DNA from: Bifiguratus adelaidae
Taxonomy: Eukaryota; Mucoromycota; Endogonomycetes; Endogonales
Direction of reading: 5' to 3'
DNA: 64,000 nt
Assembly (NCBI GenBank): GCA_002261195.1
Contig: MVBO01000005.1
Location: forward strand, 309,736-373,735
Shown here: positions 26,145-39,100 of the stretch, one piece after another
Layout of the letters: every line of letters begins with the position of its first letter
Numbering within the stretch: position 1 is the first letter of the stretch
The notes under the pieces: model-generated
What the model saw: the letters and a program-made list of their open reading frames with translations, nothing else
Database searches by the model: none
Told to the model about the DNA's origin: nothing
Made by a program: the position numbers and the translations under genes

Positions 26145-26362
26145 ACGAGAAATCTACGTATTTGTCATCTCACATTTATGCCATCTTCCCTACTGTACGG
26201 TAGTGAAAGCTCTAAAAGCTCACAAGGAGTGTCATAAATTCCATAGACTAGGCGGTATGAGGCGTTCATGAACAAGAGCTGATATTGCATAAAGCCCCCA
26301 CTTTGACACTAAAGACAATGGAAAGCCTTTTTTGGACATTCTGTCACTTGAGATATTGAGCG

Positions 26363-28557
26363 ATGGACACGACGCTCTCTGGCAACAAGCGCACGTATTC
26401 AGCTGCTGAAGCAGAGTACAACCAGAGAGAAGACTACGAAAGCAAAGTAAAAACGGTCGAATCCGGGGAAGCAGTCCGTGATGCTCAACGCGAACCATCT
26501 CCATCAAAGCGCGTTCGCATGAGTTCGTCTGGTGACGAGAGCGCCGATGATCTCAGGGAAATCGTCAAGACTACCGTCGTGGACTGCAGTGAGAACGATG
26601 CCATAGCACAACACGTCACAAGTGATACAACGATAGAAGCAACTACGGTGTCGCCGAACGCGACTTCATTCAATAAAACATCCTACGAGGCCGAGTCGCC
26701 TATACAACCTGGTTCTCCACACACTGCACACGGTACGTGGTTAATATATCTGATGAAAGAATCATTCTGAACAATGGCATATCAGACTCTGATCACGAAA
26801 TATCTGAAGAAGAACCGCAACTACCGACACCAAATACTGCTGAAGGAAGCGCCTTGTACAGTGACGATTTGTCAGACTCAGACGACCTTGAGTTTCTGGA
26901 ATCATCAAACAGCGACTTTAATCGGGAATACAGCCAAGGTATGGGCGGCTGCTTGGTTGTTGCTCTAGCTTATCCTTTCACCGTGCTAGACTTTGATCAA
27001 TTCACAGACGAGGAGAAAGCCATTATACAAGAAGATGTGCGAAAGCGAGGTATATTTGATTTCTAGACCAGCTTTCAATTGACCTCTAAGAACGTTGCGT
27101 TAGGCCTGGGAAACTTTATATACGAGTACATTGTAAACCGACAAATACCTGTGGCGAAATTGTTTGATGTCTTTGCGCCTTTGGTAAGTAATTGAGTGAG
27201 CTTGGACTTTGCAGTTCCATGAAGGTTCCTTTGTCCTCATTCGCTCCTCTAGCCTCCAAAGAGCGATGTCATACAATGGGAAAGTCATCTCTTATATCTT
27301 CTAACGCAAGTTCTCCGAATACATCTCAAGCGGCGCAAACTCGAACATATCAACACGCTGGAAGACGTACGAGATCTCATACAAAAGAGTCGTAAGATCA
27401 TGGTCTTGACAGGTGCTGGTGTTTCCGTTTCATGTGGGATACCCGATTTTCGATCCGAGAAGGGAATATACAGTCGACTAGATGAATATCAGCTCGATGA
27501 TCCTCAACAAATGTTTGATATCTCCTTCTTCAGAGAGCGACCTGAGATCTTTTACTCTTTCGCAAAGGTACTCATAACGCATCGCGCAATGACATAAACC
27601 TAACAATCGACTCTCAGGAAATCTATCCTTCCAATTTCGAACCCTCCCCATCACATTACTTTATTAAACTGCTCGAAGAGAAAGATAAGCTCTTGCGCAA
27701 CTACACCCAAAACATAGACACTTTGGAGCACAAAGCAGGGATTCAGAAGGTGCTAAATTGTCATGGCAGTTTTGCAACCGCAACTTGCATAACGTGCGGC
27801 TACAAGTGCATGGGCTCTGACATTGAGAAGGATATCTTCGCACAGGTAAGTTGTGGCTTCATACGAATTGACGCAGTGGATTAACGCAACTTTGCTGTAG
27901 ACGGTCCCACAGTGTCCACAATGCACCCCTAAACCACGAAAAGCAGGCAATGACTCGGATGACGAGACTGATTACTTTCGGCCCCGAGAAAGCATCCTGA
28001 AACCCGATATCACATTCTTTGGCGAGAAACTAGCATCAGCTTTCGAAGAAAACTTGATGCGCGATCGCGAAGAGGTGGATTTACTCATCGTTATGGGCTC
28101 CTCTCTCAAGGTTGCGCCTGTTTCCGAGATAATGGGGGTGATTCCACCAGATATACCTCAAATCCTCATCAACCGCACCCCTATCTTGCACATGCAGTTC
28201 GATGTGCAATTGCTCGGTGATGCAGACGCCATTGTTCCCGAAATATGTCGCCTCTTGAACTGGGATCTCCGCCATCCAAAATTACCAGGTGGAAGCAGCC
28301 TGAGCGATGAACGCCAGGCTCTCAGTAGGCCAAACCAAAGTGTGGATCCCGAAAGCAGCGCCTCCTCAACGTCTCAACAATCACCTCTCTGGGAGTATGT
28401 TGGTCAAGGTGTCTATCTCTTTGAGGGCGCTGTTGTCGACCCCGAATATTTTCAGGATTATCGTTGCGACCAATTGGGTGATCGAGGTAGCTCCGATCCA
28501 AGTCCGAGTGCAGAAATGGACGAGGCGTCTCAGGCACAACTCAAAATATTACCATAA
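26363..28557 (+). CDS. SIRT1-like NAD-dependent protein deacetylase
   Basis: Removes acetyl groups from lysines with NAD as co-substrate; class I sirtuins of this kind are mostly nuclear. Six introns (26733-26785, 26939-26989, 27050-27103, 27184-27252, 27568-27617, 27846-27900) give 620 residues. The N-terminal 190 residues are acidic and disordered. The core has [23 protein letters not shown], the catalytic His in NCHGSF, a zinc site of two CxxC pairs (CITC and CPQC), and [11 protein letters not shown]. The start of the catalytic region ([12 protein letters not shown]) matches the SIRT1 branch rather than mitochondrial or Sir2-silencing types. A Ser/Gln-rich tail ends the protein. Confidence 0.93.
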
Positions 28558-28765
28558 ATGGTATCACCTTATTGCACATGCACTCAAAACAACAAACCAA
28601 TTCTATTCACTCACCCCTTTTCCAGAGTCAGTCCATTCCCGCGATAATTTGTCACTAGGGCTACGCTCTACTGACTCTTTGAAATTCACTAGACGAGGTC
28701 GCATCAACCGCTATTATAGCGGTCGGCCAACGTCGACCTTTCCGTTACCCCACACATTTTCTTTG

Positions 28766-29629
28766 ATGTCACGTCGGTATCAAAGTCAGTCCGCTCCCCA
28801 ACCTACAGGAACCCACTCCCAACCGACGACGCCTGGTGCTCAGGCAGCACAACTTCCCACAGAAAGTCAAGGACGCCGCGACATGTATCCTGCGTACGAT
28901 CAAAGGTCAGGATCCTTTGGCAGTTTTGGTCGCCGAGTACGTTCCGCAGCTGGTCTTTATAACGAGGAACCTATACCCGAGTCGAACCGGTATGCTGCTC
29001 GCGAACTTCCTCGACGTCACAGTATTGGCCATGGTTTGAATGCATCACCAAGAGAAGCCGTGAATGGTGGTCTAGCTGCCAGTACTCAGTATGTTTCCCC
29101 GCCAGGCGGTCAACAACGCCTTGTCCAACAACAGCCTTTCGCTACAAATGCGCAATACGTCGCCGGGGGTGCCATGCAATATCCCTACACCGCTAGCGCT
29201 GGTGGGTTGACGGCCGTTGTGCCTGGTGGATACAATGGATACGGCGGCTACTATGGCGCTCAGCGGTATGGCTACGGAGGATATGGAGGATATGGAGGCT
29301 ACGGTGGATACGGAGGATACGTCTACCCAGGTTACACTGGATATACGAATTACGGCTATAACACTTATCCCTATGCTGGCTACGGCGGATATGCTGGCTA
29401 CGGCGGATATGGTGGTTATGGTGCGTACCCTGGTTACGGTGCGAATCCCTTTTTGCTCGAAGAACTTCACCACCATCACCATCACCATCCTCTGTATCCG
29501 GAAGGCCATCAGTACGAAATGTTGGAAAGAACCGGAGCTCGCGTATATGATCGTCGAGGTCGCAAAGTGTTTGGACAAAAGAATCAAGTCAGCTCGGTGA
29601 AAGACCTTTGGCAGAGTGCACCTTTGTAA
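28766..29629 (+). CDS. Gly-Tyr-rich low-complexity protein
   Basis: Intronless, 287 residues. No catalytic domain is visible. The first half is Gln/Ser/Arg-rich; residues about 150-230 are a run of GYGG and YGGY units with aromatic spacing typical of prion-like or condensate-forming proteins. A cluster of seven histidines follows. The last 35 residues are better conserved in style (MLERTGARVYDRRGRKVFG), suggesting a short functional tail. The start is the first Met in good context; the longer open frame upstream runs into the sirtuin coding region and is not used. Function unknown; a wall- or RNA-associated role is possible but not shown. Confidence 0.6.
   Translation: MSRRYQSQSAPQPTGTHSQPTTPGAQAAQLPTESQGRRDMYPAYDQRSGSFGSFGRRVRSAAGLYNEEPIPESNRYAARELPRRHSIGHGLNASPREAVNGGLAASTQYVSPPGGQQRLVQQQPFATNAQYVAGGAMQYPYTASAGGLTAVVPGGYNGYGGYYGAQRYGYGGYGGYGGYGGYGGYVYPGYTGYTNYGYNTYPYAGYGGYAGYGGYGGYGAYPGYGANPFLLEELHHHHHHHPLYPEGHQYEMLERTGARVYDRRGRKVFGQKNQVSSVKDLWQSAPL
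29229..29445 (+). repeat. Tandem GGATAYGG-type coding repeats
   Basis: Short tandem units (GGA TAT / GGC TAC and variants) encode the GYGGYGGY run of the Gly-Tyr-rich protein. Units vary in synonymous positions, so the repeat is probably maintained by selection on the peptide and not a fresh expansion. Confidence 0.7.
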
Positions 29630-29663
29630 GATAGTATGTCTAATATACACATTGTGCGTATCA

Positions 29664-31457
29664 TCACCTATTATGTGACAATAACAAAGCGGTCAAAGTT
29701 AAAATTACCCACAATACTATTGGAGGAGTACACCGTCTGCCATCACTTGTTGTTTGAGTCTGGGAACTCGGTTGTTGTGCGGTGATCAATGTCACTCCGT
29801 TGTATGCCAACAAATTTGGACTTCGCGTGCTTCCTAGACCAAGGACGACATTGCTCGTGGCGAGCGACGTGATATTTGACAAGATGTCAGCCGGACTCAT
29901 GTTCACTTGCGACTCGCCCAGTAAAAGTGCGACGATACCGGCCGTGTACGGACAGGAGAAACTGGTGCCGCTTTCCGTGTTGGTGGCCGTTGTGCTACCG
30001 ATGTAAGTTGAGGTGACACCAACGCCAGGTGCGAATAAATTGACACATTGCCCATAGTTTGAGAATGGAGCCAGTCGGTCGTATTGATCGGTGGCCCCAA
30101 CGGTAATGGCATTCTGTGAAGAAGCTGGGCTGTAATTGCATGCGTTCTATATGCATCCTTAGAACTCGTTTGTAATTTTCTTTAGAAGCCTACCTGTCCA
30201 ATGCCTTGGTCGTTACCGTTACCAGCAGCTGCCTGTTAGATGTTCAGCTCCGAAGCGCAATTATTATGTGGATAAGATACCCACCACCATGGCTATGCCA
30301 GCCCGAGCCATGGCTTCAATGGCCTGATTTAATGCTGTACTTTTCTTGGTTCCCAGCGACAAACTAGGAGCGCCTGTCAATCCAGCCGCAATTTCAGCAC
30401 GTACATGCTTACTTGGCAAGCATCTTCCGACTTGGATTCTTCTGCTTTTGCTGAATCACATATTGTAGGCCATAAAGCATGTCTGAAACTGTTCCGGAGC
30501 CATCCTTGTCGAGAGCCTAACCGCACAATCACATCAATTTGCGACCATAGTGATGGCTACAATAATAAATACCTTGACAGCCACCAGACTGGTATTTTTC
30601 GCCACGCCGTAGACTGTACCACCAATGATACCTACAACATGCATGTTAATGGCAATGTACACAGTGGACAAGGATATCAACCTGCAACCAAAGTTCCATG
30701 CCCATTGTCATCCGTTCGGACATTTCCCGCTGTTGTTGTAGTGCCCCACGTCGCTCTTCCTCCGAAATCTCGATGCGCCGTGTTGATACCACTGTCTAAG
30801 CAATTAGAGATATGTTCAATGCCCGTTCGCACGTTAAAGGCATGCTTACGTGTCCACAACATATACGTAGACGCCTATATGACATAAGAATCGGAAGGCT
30901 AGCCAATCACTGTTTCCTTACCAGCTCCCGCTGACGATACATAGGTGTACTGCTTTTGTATAGGCAAATTGCGTTGAGCGATCCTCGGCAAGCCCTAGAG
31001 AAAATGTCAGCCCGAACTCCGAGCCAAAGCCACATACCCATCCAGCCGTATTGGTTTGCGTCACGATGGTTGAGTTGGTAGCTGCGGTTTTGACCGGCTC
31101 TATGACGTCTAATTCACGATACGCATTGCGAATGCCAATTGCAGCCGTCTTTGTATTGAATGGCTGTATTCGAACGATTTGATCAGATTCAAGATGCGCA
31201 ACGTCCGGATGATTACGCATTCGATCAAGCTGTGCATCGTCTCCATCCCAAATCAATATGTGCGTTTGATCATCAAAAGTAAGGATATCTGGCAGATGCA
31301 ACGACTTCGCTCGCACTGTTCCATCGGAGTTCAAAACCCTGTCAAGAAAGTCTAATGATGGTTTTGCATGAAAGACAGCTAAATTCTTTGCTGCCCACAC
31401 ACAACTGATAAATGTCGCAGCAACTAACATCATGCAAAAGTTGCCCACGAGCATCAC
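29664..31457 (-). CDS. Secreted subtilisin-like serine protease (proteinase K type)
   Basis: 463 residues from nine exons (introns 30995-31037, 30875-30921, 30792-30849, 30632-30681, 30517-30572, 30364-30412, 30233-30284, 30147-30193). A signal peptide and an I9-type inhibitor pro-domain (with LIWDGDDAQ and [10 protein letters not shown]) precede the S8 domain. The triad is complete: Asp in VYVVDTGIN, His in NGHGTLVAG, Ser in [12 protein letters not shown]; the oxyanion Asn is in AAAGNGND. At two places I used a less obvious AG acceptor because only it keeps conserved sequence in frame. The C-terminus ends in a hydrophobic stretch ([16 protein letters not shown]) plus a few residues, which looks like a GPI or membrane-anchor signal, uncommon for this family. 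Confidence 0.9.
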
Positions 31458-31727
31458 AGAGTCACGTCAAGAAGGTTATCCATGAGATCGCGTTTCAAGC
31501 CTTTGAGTCTGAAACATCGTTAATGCAAGTGACCATTTCGGTGCATGGGAAGCTTGGCTGTGTGTTGTGCCTCCATCATGGGCATGGAATCCATTCGTAT
31601 TTGCCAACCCCTAGGATCATTGAGTCATCCAAGCGGCATCGAGCTTTAAGCTTCCTCAGCCTGTGCAACCATTGTCTCCAGCCATTGCCATAAATGGTGA
31701 CCACTGCGCCTCTTTGAAGCTTCTGCC

Positions 31728-33212
31728 ATGAGCGCTGGGACAGAGAGACCAAAGTATGACGTTCCCAGGCTCAGACCCCTGAATGAGTCTTCTCATTGCT
31801 TTGTTTGTGGGAGCAAGTTTGGCATCTTTAAGCAAAAGTATTCTTGCCGAAACTGTGGTAAGCTATGAGACATCGAGCAGCAAAGTATTGCTAAACGTGT
31901 ATGCCCAGGCCAAGTGCTATGCTCTAATTGCTCGGAAAGAAGGCGTCCCATCTCAAAGTATGGGTATACAAAGTAAGTCGTTGAGCCTTGCAAACGTCCA
32001 CGGAAACGTCGTTATGACCCTTGGCCTCCTAGTCCCGTACGTTGCTGCGATAATTGCAATGACTTGGTGCGGATACAAAACATGAATCCATCCGAGTTAT
32101 CCAGTCTTTCTGTCAAACAACTAAGGGCATTCCTCGTTGCCTACAATATTGCGACTCCAACGGCGGTAGAGAAGAGTGATCTTGTGAAATGTGTATCACT
32201 ATCCATTCCTGTGAGCAACGAACGCGAAAAGTTTTATCGCTCGCATCTCAAACCGCATCCGCCCAAGGGAACTCAACGAGAGAGCGCGAGAATAAGCTCT
32301 GCCTCCCGAGCAAGGAGAGAGTCACCAGCACCAGCACCTTCCCGGCCACAACAGCACAGGCCTCCGCAAATTGCGCGACCATCCAGCGCAACACCGCCCT
32401 CGACTCAGCACGAAGGCGGTGGTCTGTTTGAGGACCTCTTTACTGAGATTGGCAATGGCATTGATAATCTCTTTCGAGGCGAAGATGATACCCCGTCCCA
32501 TCAACGTCCACCTCAGCAAAGTCAGCAACAACACCAGCAACAAGGCGACTTCTTTCCTTTTGCGTTTAATCCGTTTGGAGCAGCTGCTGGCTACCCGGCA
32601 CCGAATCCTTCGCAGTACAATCAATACCCACCCTCACCTTTTCCTCCACATCCCCAGCAATATCCGCCTCCACCTACGCCATCGCAACAATCCCGGGGAT
32701 ACCCTGCTCATCACCAAGGCTATAGACCATATACCCCAACGAACCAGCAGCCACCAGGTCCAGCGCCATATCCACCAAGCCCGCCAAGTAACGCGGAGGC
32801 CCCTTCTTTATTCACGCTGCTTCAGGCGAAAATCGATCCAAGTACGCTGTCGATCAAAACGCTCAAGACTATCCTCAAAGACAATCATGTCGAACACGGC
32901 AACATTCTAGAAAAGTCAGAGTTGGTGAGCAAAGTGCAAACGCTCATCGCTAACAAAAAGGTCGAGCTGGAGGAAGGAGAGAGCGAAACCAAGGAAGATA
33001 ACCTGTGTCGCATCTGTTTTGATGCCCAGCAGAATTGCGTTTTCCTCGATTGTGGGCATTTAGCATGCTGCATGGAGTGCGCCAAGGCGGTAAGTGAGAT
33101 GACTCTGTATCTGTATATGTGCTTATGGCCTTTTTAGGTGGTTGCTAAGAATAATGAGTGTCCAATCTGCAAAGAGTCGATTAGAAAGCTTGTCCATGTA
33201 TTTAGAACCTGA
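31728..33212 (+). CDS. FYVE-SAP-RING E3 ubiquitin ligase (RNF34/RFFL-like)
   Basis: 441 residues; introns 31858-31908, 31973-32032, 33090-33137. An N-terminal FYVE-type zinc finger (CFVCGSKFG, YSCRNCG, VLCSNCS, RCCDNC) is followed by a SAP-like helix pair (LSVKQLRAFLVAYNI), a long Pro/Gln/Ser-rich linker, a second SAP-like pair (LSIKTLKTILKDN) and a C-terminal RING (CRICFD, FLDCGHLACCMECA, CPICKESI). This is the architecture of animal RNF34 and RFFL ligases that act on endosomal membranes. The FYVE basic patch (RRRPISKYGYT) is only partly canonical, so lipid binding needs testing. The start is the first ATG before the finger. Confidence 0.88.
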
Positions 33213-33415
33213 GGAGTGATAACAAGGGCTAATATAGGAGCGAGTAGGTGATGTTCCAGGTCTATTCGTGCGCCTCAATTGCCTATGCTTTAAGCTGCCT
33301 ATCAATCCTGGTGCTCGTTATTCTTCCCAAGCTTAATGTGGAATGACTTCAAGCCCAAATCAGGAAGCCGCGTAAGCCGTCTTTCAGTCAAGGCAAAGTC
33401 TCCTCACGATATTGT

Positions 33416-34338
33416 ATGTCCGTTCTCATCCTTGGCGGTACAGGTAGGTCGTTGAGTTAACCTAGACAACCATGGTTGATGAAGGCAATATAGGTGCGGT
33501 GGGTAAAACGGTGGTTCGACAATGTCTTGAACGGAATCAAGACGTCACAGTGGTCGGAAGACGTCCTGTGGAGCTTGCCGACGAGAATCTGAGCAAGAAC
33601 TTGGTAGATCTTGCAGTACGACTAGCTTTCGCTTGGGCTGATCAAGGTCATAGATTCAAAAAACCATTAACTTTGAAGACTTGGAGAACCATCGGGCAGA
33701 CTTTAAGGGTTACGAGTGCGTAAGCAATGATAGGCTTCCAGCTTTGACTCTAATCCATTCATAGCGTTGTCTTTTGCTGTTTGGGAACCACGAGAGCGGA
33801 TGCTGGAGGTGCAGAACAATTCAAAAAGATTGATCATGATTATGTGGTCAATACGGCAAAGATCATTGCTGAGGAGAATCCCGCAGAAGGCGAAGGCAAG
33901 CTCTCTCCAGTTCACTACCTATATTGCTCCTCTATGGTATGTTGTGAGCGTGGATGAATTGATTGTTTCTGACTGTTCATGTTATAGGGCGCTAACGCTA
34001 ATTCCATGCTGTTGTATCCTCAAACAAAAGGTCGCACCGAGAACGATCTGGCTGATATCGGTTTTACCCGTGTCAGCATTTTCCGACCAGGCTTGTTAAA
34101 GATTGAGGAACCTCGCCGTACATCTAGATTCGGAGAGGGTGTGGCGCTCAAGCTATCTGGGTGGTTGGAGAAAGTTGGCATGCCCGCCGCTGCTGTTTCA
34201 GCCGTTGGAAAAGCCATGATTGAAGCTGCGCTTGGTCGTTCGGCAGGGGTCAAGCCTGAGAAAGATACACGATCAAATGGCACCGAACGAGAAATCTTCT
34301 CCAACCCAGATATTCTCAAGCTAGCTGCCATCATATAG
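33416..34338 (+). CDS. TIP30/HTATIP2-like short-chain dehydrogenase
   Basis: 240 residues; introns 33444-33493, 33604-33653, 33716-33764, 33937-33987. A Rossmann nucleotide-binding start (SVLILGGTGAVGKTV) is followed by VVGRRPVE, the family motif VVFCCLGTTRADAGG, and LYCSSMGANAN with the catalytic Tyr and Lys in LLYPQTK. RVSIFRPGLL completes the match. Related proteins bind NADPH and influence nuclear import or vesicle traffic in animals; the substrate here is unknown. Each exon junction was chosen so that these motifs run through. Confidence 0.85.
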
Positions 34339-34441
34339 ACCGATGAACATTTGGATGTTACCGAAATTGTTTCCCTTTTGAGTTGGGTGTTGTGGGCGAT
34401 TAAATGTATAGTATATACTTCTTGAGCTACAATCACATAGT

Positions 34442-36119
34442 CTAGTCACTGCAGATCAAGCAGACATTTTCCAAACTTGTGTTTCTAGAAATGTAATGCA
34501 CGATTCTTGCGTTGGCAAATCCACACTGTCGCAAATACAACATGCGGCCGTGATCGAGTATACGTTTTGCAATGTGACCCAGGTGAAATCGAAGAGGTGA
34601 AGGGAGCAGGGTTGTGACCCTTTGCCGGTCATTGCGTGAGTGCGATTTCATCGATACTTTGCTCATCACTTACCGAACTGCGTTCTCTTCAGTGTTGTCA
34701 TCGTTTTCTGTTTCCTCATCTTCGCTTTTAGCATGTTGCTCATCGCGCGCACCGGATACAGCCCAACTACTCATTTTGGCGAGTCTTGCAAAGAACGCTT
34801 CATCGATATCATGCTTTCGCAGAAAATCTTGGTTTGGATACATGTGAAAACGACAGATATGATGACAGCATAAAGCAATTACGATCGCTTTAACAGGTGT
34901 CCTATAGAAACAGGTTCGCCAGGTTGCCTATATACCATGCAGTCGTCACTTACTTGATACCGTTAGCTTCCTGATCCTGCTTGTAATTTGCGAGGCATTT
35001 CAGCGTCAAGTCGGTCGCGCTACCGCATAGATGCTTGGAAATGGCACTCAAAGAAAGTGATTTGCTGTTCCTTTCAGACTCCGACAGCAAATCAAATCCA
35101 CTCAGCTTCAAATCCTTGATATCGAGGAGTAATCGATGCGCTTGAGCTTTTGGAGGCCGATGAATCTGCGAATCGAACTTGTTACGCATATTCTTTCGGT
35201 CGACGAAAATGTAATAGTGAGATGCATCCGAGGAATCGGCTTTTTCCATTGCTTTGGACACACAATACGATAATTCCGCCTTGCCTGCCCCAAATTCAAC
35301 AAAACATTGTGAACCGATCGTATCCGTCGACTTGGGCAAAGCACCTTGATTTTGAAGATGACCAAGTAGCGACGCCTGCTGATCTACATGTTTCGTATTC
35401 GATACAGTACTCCTAAAGATGTGTAAGCGCACGTACTGCACAAGCTCTTGAAGTTCAACTACCTCTTCTCGCTCATGACCGAGTGATCCTCCCATTCTTC
35501 AGGGATGTCCTCGACCTTCATTTCCTCGGCCAAAGCTTGCACTCGACGACAAAAGGAGACTAGCTCGTCGAAGGGTAGAGCATCCAGTTTAACCTTGGCC
35601 ATCCATGGCATCGATTTATGCATAAATTTGAGCCGATGTTGTTCAAGCTCGGCAGCAAACGATTTCTGATCCTCGGGCAAAGCTACGGATATATTGACGT
35701 CCTTCTCGTAATAAGATGGCTGCTTGTCTGGTGGCCGAGAATTGCACTTGAGCAAATGAGTCTCGAAAGTCGATAAATAGGTTGAATGCGCCGGATCGTA
35801 AGGACATGGCACGCGTTCTCCCTTTTTGTTTTCGTGCGTCGTTGCTGTATTGCCATTCTCTTTTGCGGAATGGTTACCAGCGTCACCACCTTCTTCATAC
35901 TGTAGGTGCTCCCCGCAGTATTTTTTGGTCGCCTTTGTCGGTAACCGACAATACCGCTTCTTCTTCGAGACGTAAAAGTGACCTGGTGAAATGAATAATA
36001 AACTCGACATTGAGCACCTACTCACATTGACATGGTCGATCGGGAGGCGGTGGTATAGTGGCTGCACTGTCTGTACCCTCTGTTGTCACCTTCTGCTTCT
36101 TTCTCGCTCGCTGATCCAT
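34442..36119 (-). CDS. TRM13: tRNA 2'-O-methyltransferase TRM13
   Basis: Methylates the ribose at position 4 of the acceptor stem of certain tRNAs. Introns 35983-36025, 35413-35462, 34902-34953, 34620-34673 give 492 residues. N-terminal zinc finger (CHFYVSKKKRYC, KKYCGEH), a CHHC finger (CPYDPAHSTYLSTFETHLLKC), then the methyltransferase core: FVEFGAGKAELSYC for SAM binding, the motif SKHLCGSATDLTLKC, and ALCCHH with a conserved downstream WAVSG. The C-terminal RILDHGRMLYLRQ is also typical. The second intron removes an apparent alternative frame that would otherwise insert a run of extra residues. Start chosen at the ATG that leads straight into the first finger. Confidence 0.92.
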
Positions 36120-36195
36120 ACAAGAGAACAAGTTTGCCTTTTAAGGTCGTTTCGCGCCATTGAAAGGGCATGAGTGATTGGTAGAAGAAGCGCTC

Positions 36196-39100
36196 ATGGC
36201 AGATGTGGAGGAAGGAGGAGCATATTTGCAAGCAGGCAGTAGCTTCTTGGACGTTCCACTGTCTCCAAGCACCACAGGACAGACCCGCACCTCCAGGTTG
36301 AAGTTTGGTGATGGTTTCCACAAGTCGCCTGAACCACCTGGTCTGGAGGCCAAGTTGGTGGAATACAGAAAGGCATTAGGTTTGCTGATATTGAGACTCA
36401 ACAAGCGTCGCAAGCCTCTGGCGCAAGTCCTGCAAGTGACAACGACGGCCGTCAATTTCGATGATTATGGTACCGATGAAGTCACGGAACTGGCACTGAA
36501 CCTTCGCGATTTGTTACATATTAGCGCTCTCCAAGGGTGGAATGCGGGGTTAAGGTCTGACAGGTAAGCAGGTGAATCCATATAAACCTGTTCATCCTAA
36601 CGTTGTCAAGATTTGCCAAAAGTCTCGAATCACCGAGTCGAAATTATCCATCTTCGCCTGCATCAAGATCTCCTGGATCGGTATCACCAATCTCACCTTC
36701 TTTTGGACCCATGTACGCGAGCAATCTGAATGCAGAGGAAAGCGCTTTCAAAAGAGACCTTACGAAAATCCTCAACATTGTGGGAGATCTCATCCAAAAT
36801 GACTGTCGCTATGCCATGAAGCATTCGCGGCCGTCTCGACCACCTAATTCGCTTCAATCCATTGTTCTGGACATCGTCATTCTGCTTGTGCAGCAAGATA
36901 TAGAGGATGCCGCTTGGTTGTACGAAGTAGGAACGGCCTTACTACCTGCATTCACAGTGTTTGCGGATGGTCCAATGTTCGAGCGAGTTGTTAGCGTTTA
37001 CGTGGATTGGATACTGCCACCACTTTGCAGTAAGCTACGCAGTGAAACACTAGACTCCGACATTTCCAGCTTTCAAAGCGAACATCCCATCGCCATGGTC
37101 CCAGCCGAGACTACTCTGAACGTACCCAATCACCCTCAAGGTAAGGTTGATACGAAAAACAATACCACAAAGGTTTGTCTGCTCAATTGTGTTTCAGATG
37201 ACCGTTTTGCGTCAGTGAATGCGCCTCGGATCCGAGTGGAGGGCCCAGAAGAGACCCAACAGCGACCTCGGCCAGCGATGCTAAAAATCAATGTGAATGC
37301 GCCCGAAAAACCTTTACCGAAACTGTCAAGACGAGTTTCCACGGTATCACACTCGCATAGTGGCAACCTGGCTATGGAGGATTACTACGCATACTCCTTG
37401 TTCACTCCATTATTCCTACTATTGCTTGGACGTGGCGATACAACATCAAAAGCAAGCCAAAACGACAACCACTGGCCTACTCATGGCGATTTGATGAAGT
37501 CAAGAAACTCACAAGCTTCCCTGAGGGCTATCGAGTATTTGATGCAGCAAAAGACTGATGCTTACTTGAACTTGCTAGACGTCATTGCCAATACGCCATC
37601 CGAGTCACGTCAGCACGCCATTGAAATCCTCTTCCGTTATTATGGAAACTGTGTTGGACACCTCAGCATCTCTGCTCCTCTACACCTCAAGCATGATTCA
37701 TCACAAGGTGCTCTCGAACACGTGTGGTTTGCACACATCTTTGAACCAGACACTGGCCAGGGAATAGGTACGGCGAAATGCGTCAACTGCCTGCAACGGA
37801 TAGAAAGTTACGGTTTGCGATGTTACGGATGTAGAAGTTCGGTTCATCTTCGATGTTACTATCGGCCAAACGCCGAAGCGAAACTCCTCTTCTTGACTAC
37901 CTCTCAAGGCACGCGCAAACTTCTGTTTCCTCAATTTTGCGAAGGAGCCATCTCCACAAACAGTCGAATTCTGGTAGCAGGACATGACTTTCGGCTAACG
38001 AATCTGTTCACGTTGCAGCTATGCATGTGCTGCAAGGAGCCACTGTGGGGAGTTTGTTACCAAGGTTACTGTTGTTCTCAATGCACTCGTTTCGTGCATC
38101 AATCATGCCTCACAGATCATGCCAAAGACTTGCATTTATGCTACGCTGACGAATACCACGAGCATGAGATCTTGATAGAGGCCACATCACTTGAGGCTTC
38201 GTTTGAGCGATTCTGGACGCCACTTTATCCCAGACAAGGCGCAAATTTCTGTTACGAAGAAATCTCCACGTTACAGACGCTGTTGGAGCTTCAGCGTCAT
38301 TTATATAAAGAAGGAGTAACAGCCTCATGTATTCAGGTTGGTTCGACCAACGACGAGGAGGATTCAGGGCATCGCATCTACACCATCAAAGCACTTGAGG
38401 ATGGACTTACGCAGTGTATCGGAGCGCTTGAATCCATCAAACCACCATCAAGTCAATATCTTTCGGAGTTTCGACCCCATGCCGCATCTTTCAAGTATAT
38501 ATACACCGATGACGCTTACTTATCTCATATTTTGGCGATGCTCAAGTCTCTGCGCACATCGATGGATGATCCGTTTCGGGATGCTTACACCTCTCAGAAT
38601 CAGCTGACGGTCTCGAACTCGTCGTTCTTGGATTCGCCTGGCGGTCTGGACTCACCAACATACTTTGAACCACAAGAGCAACTTACCGCTTCCGAAATGA
38701 AAGCATGGCTGCAGAAGGAGCTGGGCTTCATGAATGACAAATTATGTCAGATTCTTCTGCAGCAATTCCTGAACGTCGGTCTTATGCAGATTGCCGATGA
38801 AATCGGTTCCAATGTATTATCCAGCTCAACAAGGATAGATGAAGCAAAAGCTTTCATGTTTGCGATCCCTACCGCCTTGGACTTCTCGCCCTCTGTTGAC
38901 TCGCTCATTGATGCGATCGAAGCCTGTCTTGCCGACATCAATCTTTCAGTCAACGAGACCGGTTTCTTGCTTTTGACTAGGCGCTGCTGGCCGGATGCTT
39001 TCATATCACAGTACACGTGTGAAAGGCTCCTTTACGGCGTCCTACAATGGATCATCAATGAGGACGAGAAGCTGCTGAAAATACATACGCGATATACCAT

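Noticed and set aside
29072-29650. 192-residue minus-strand ORF opposite the GY-rich gene
   Set aside because: It is the antisense of a tandem coding repeat, with repetitive Ile/Ser/Val content and no domain.
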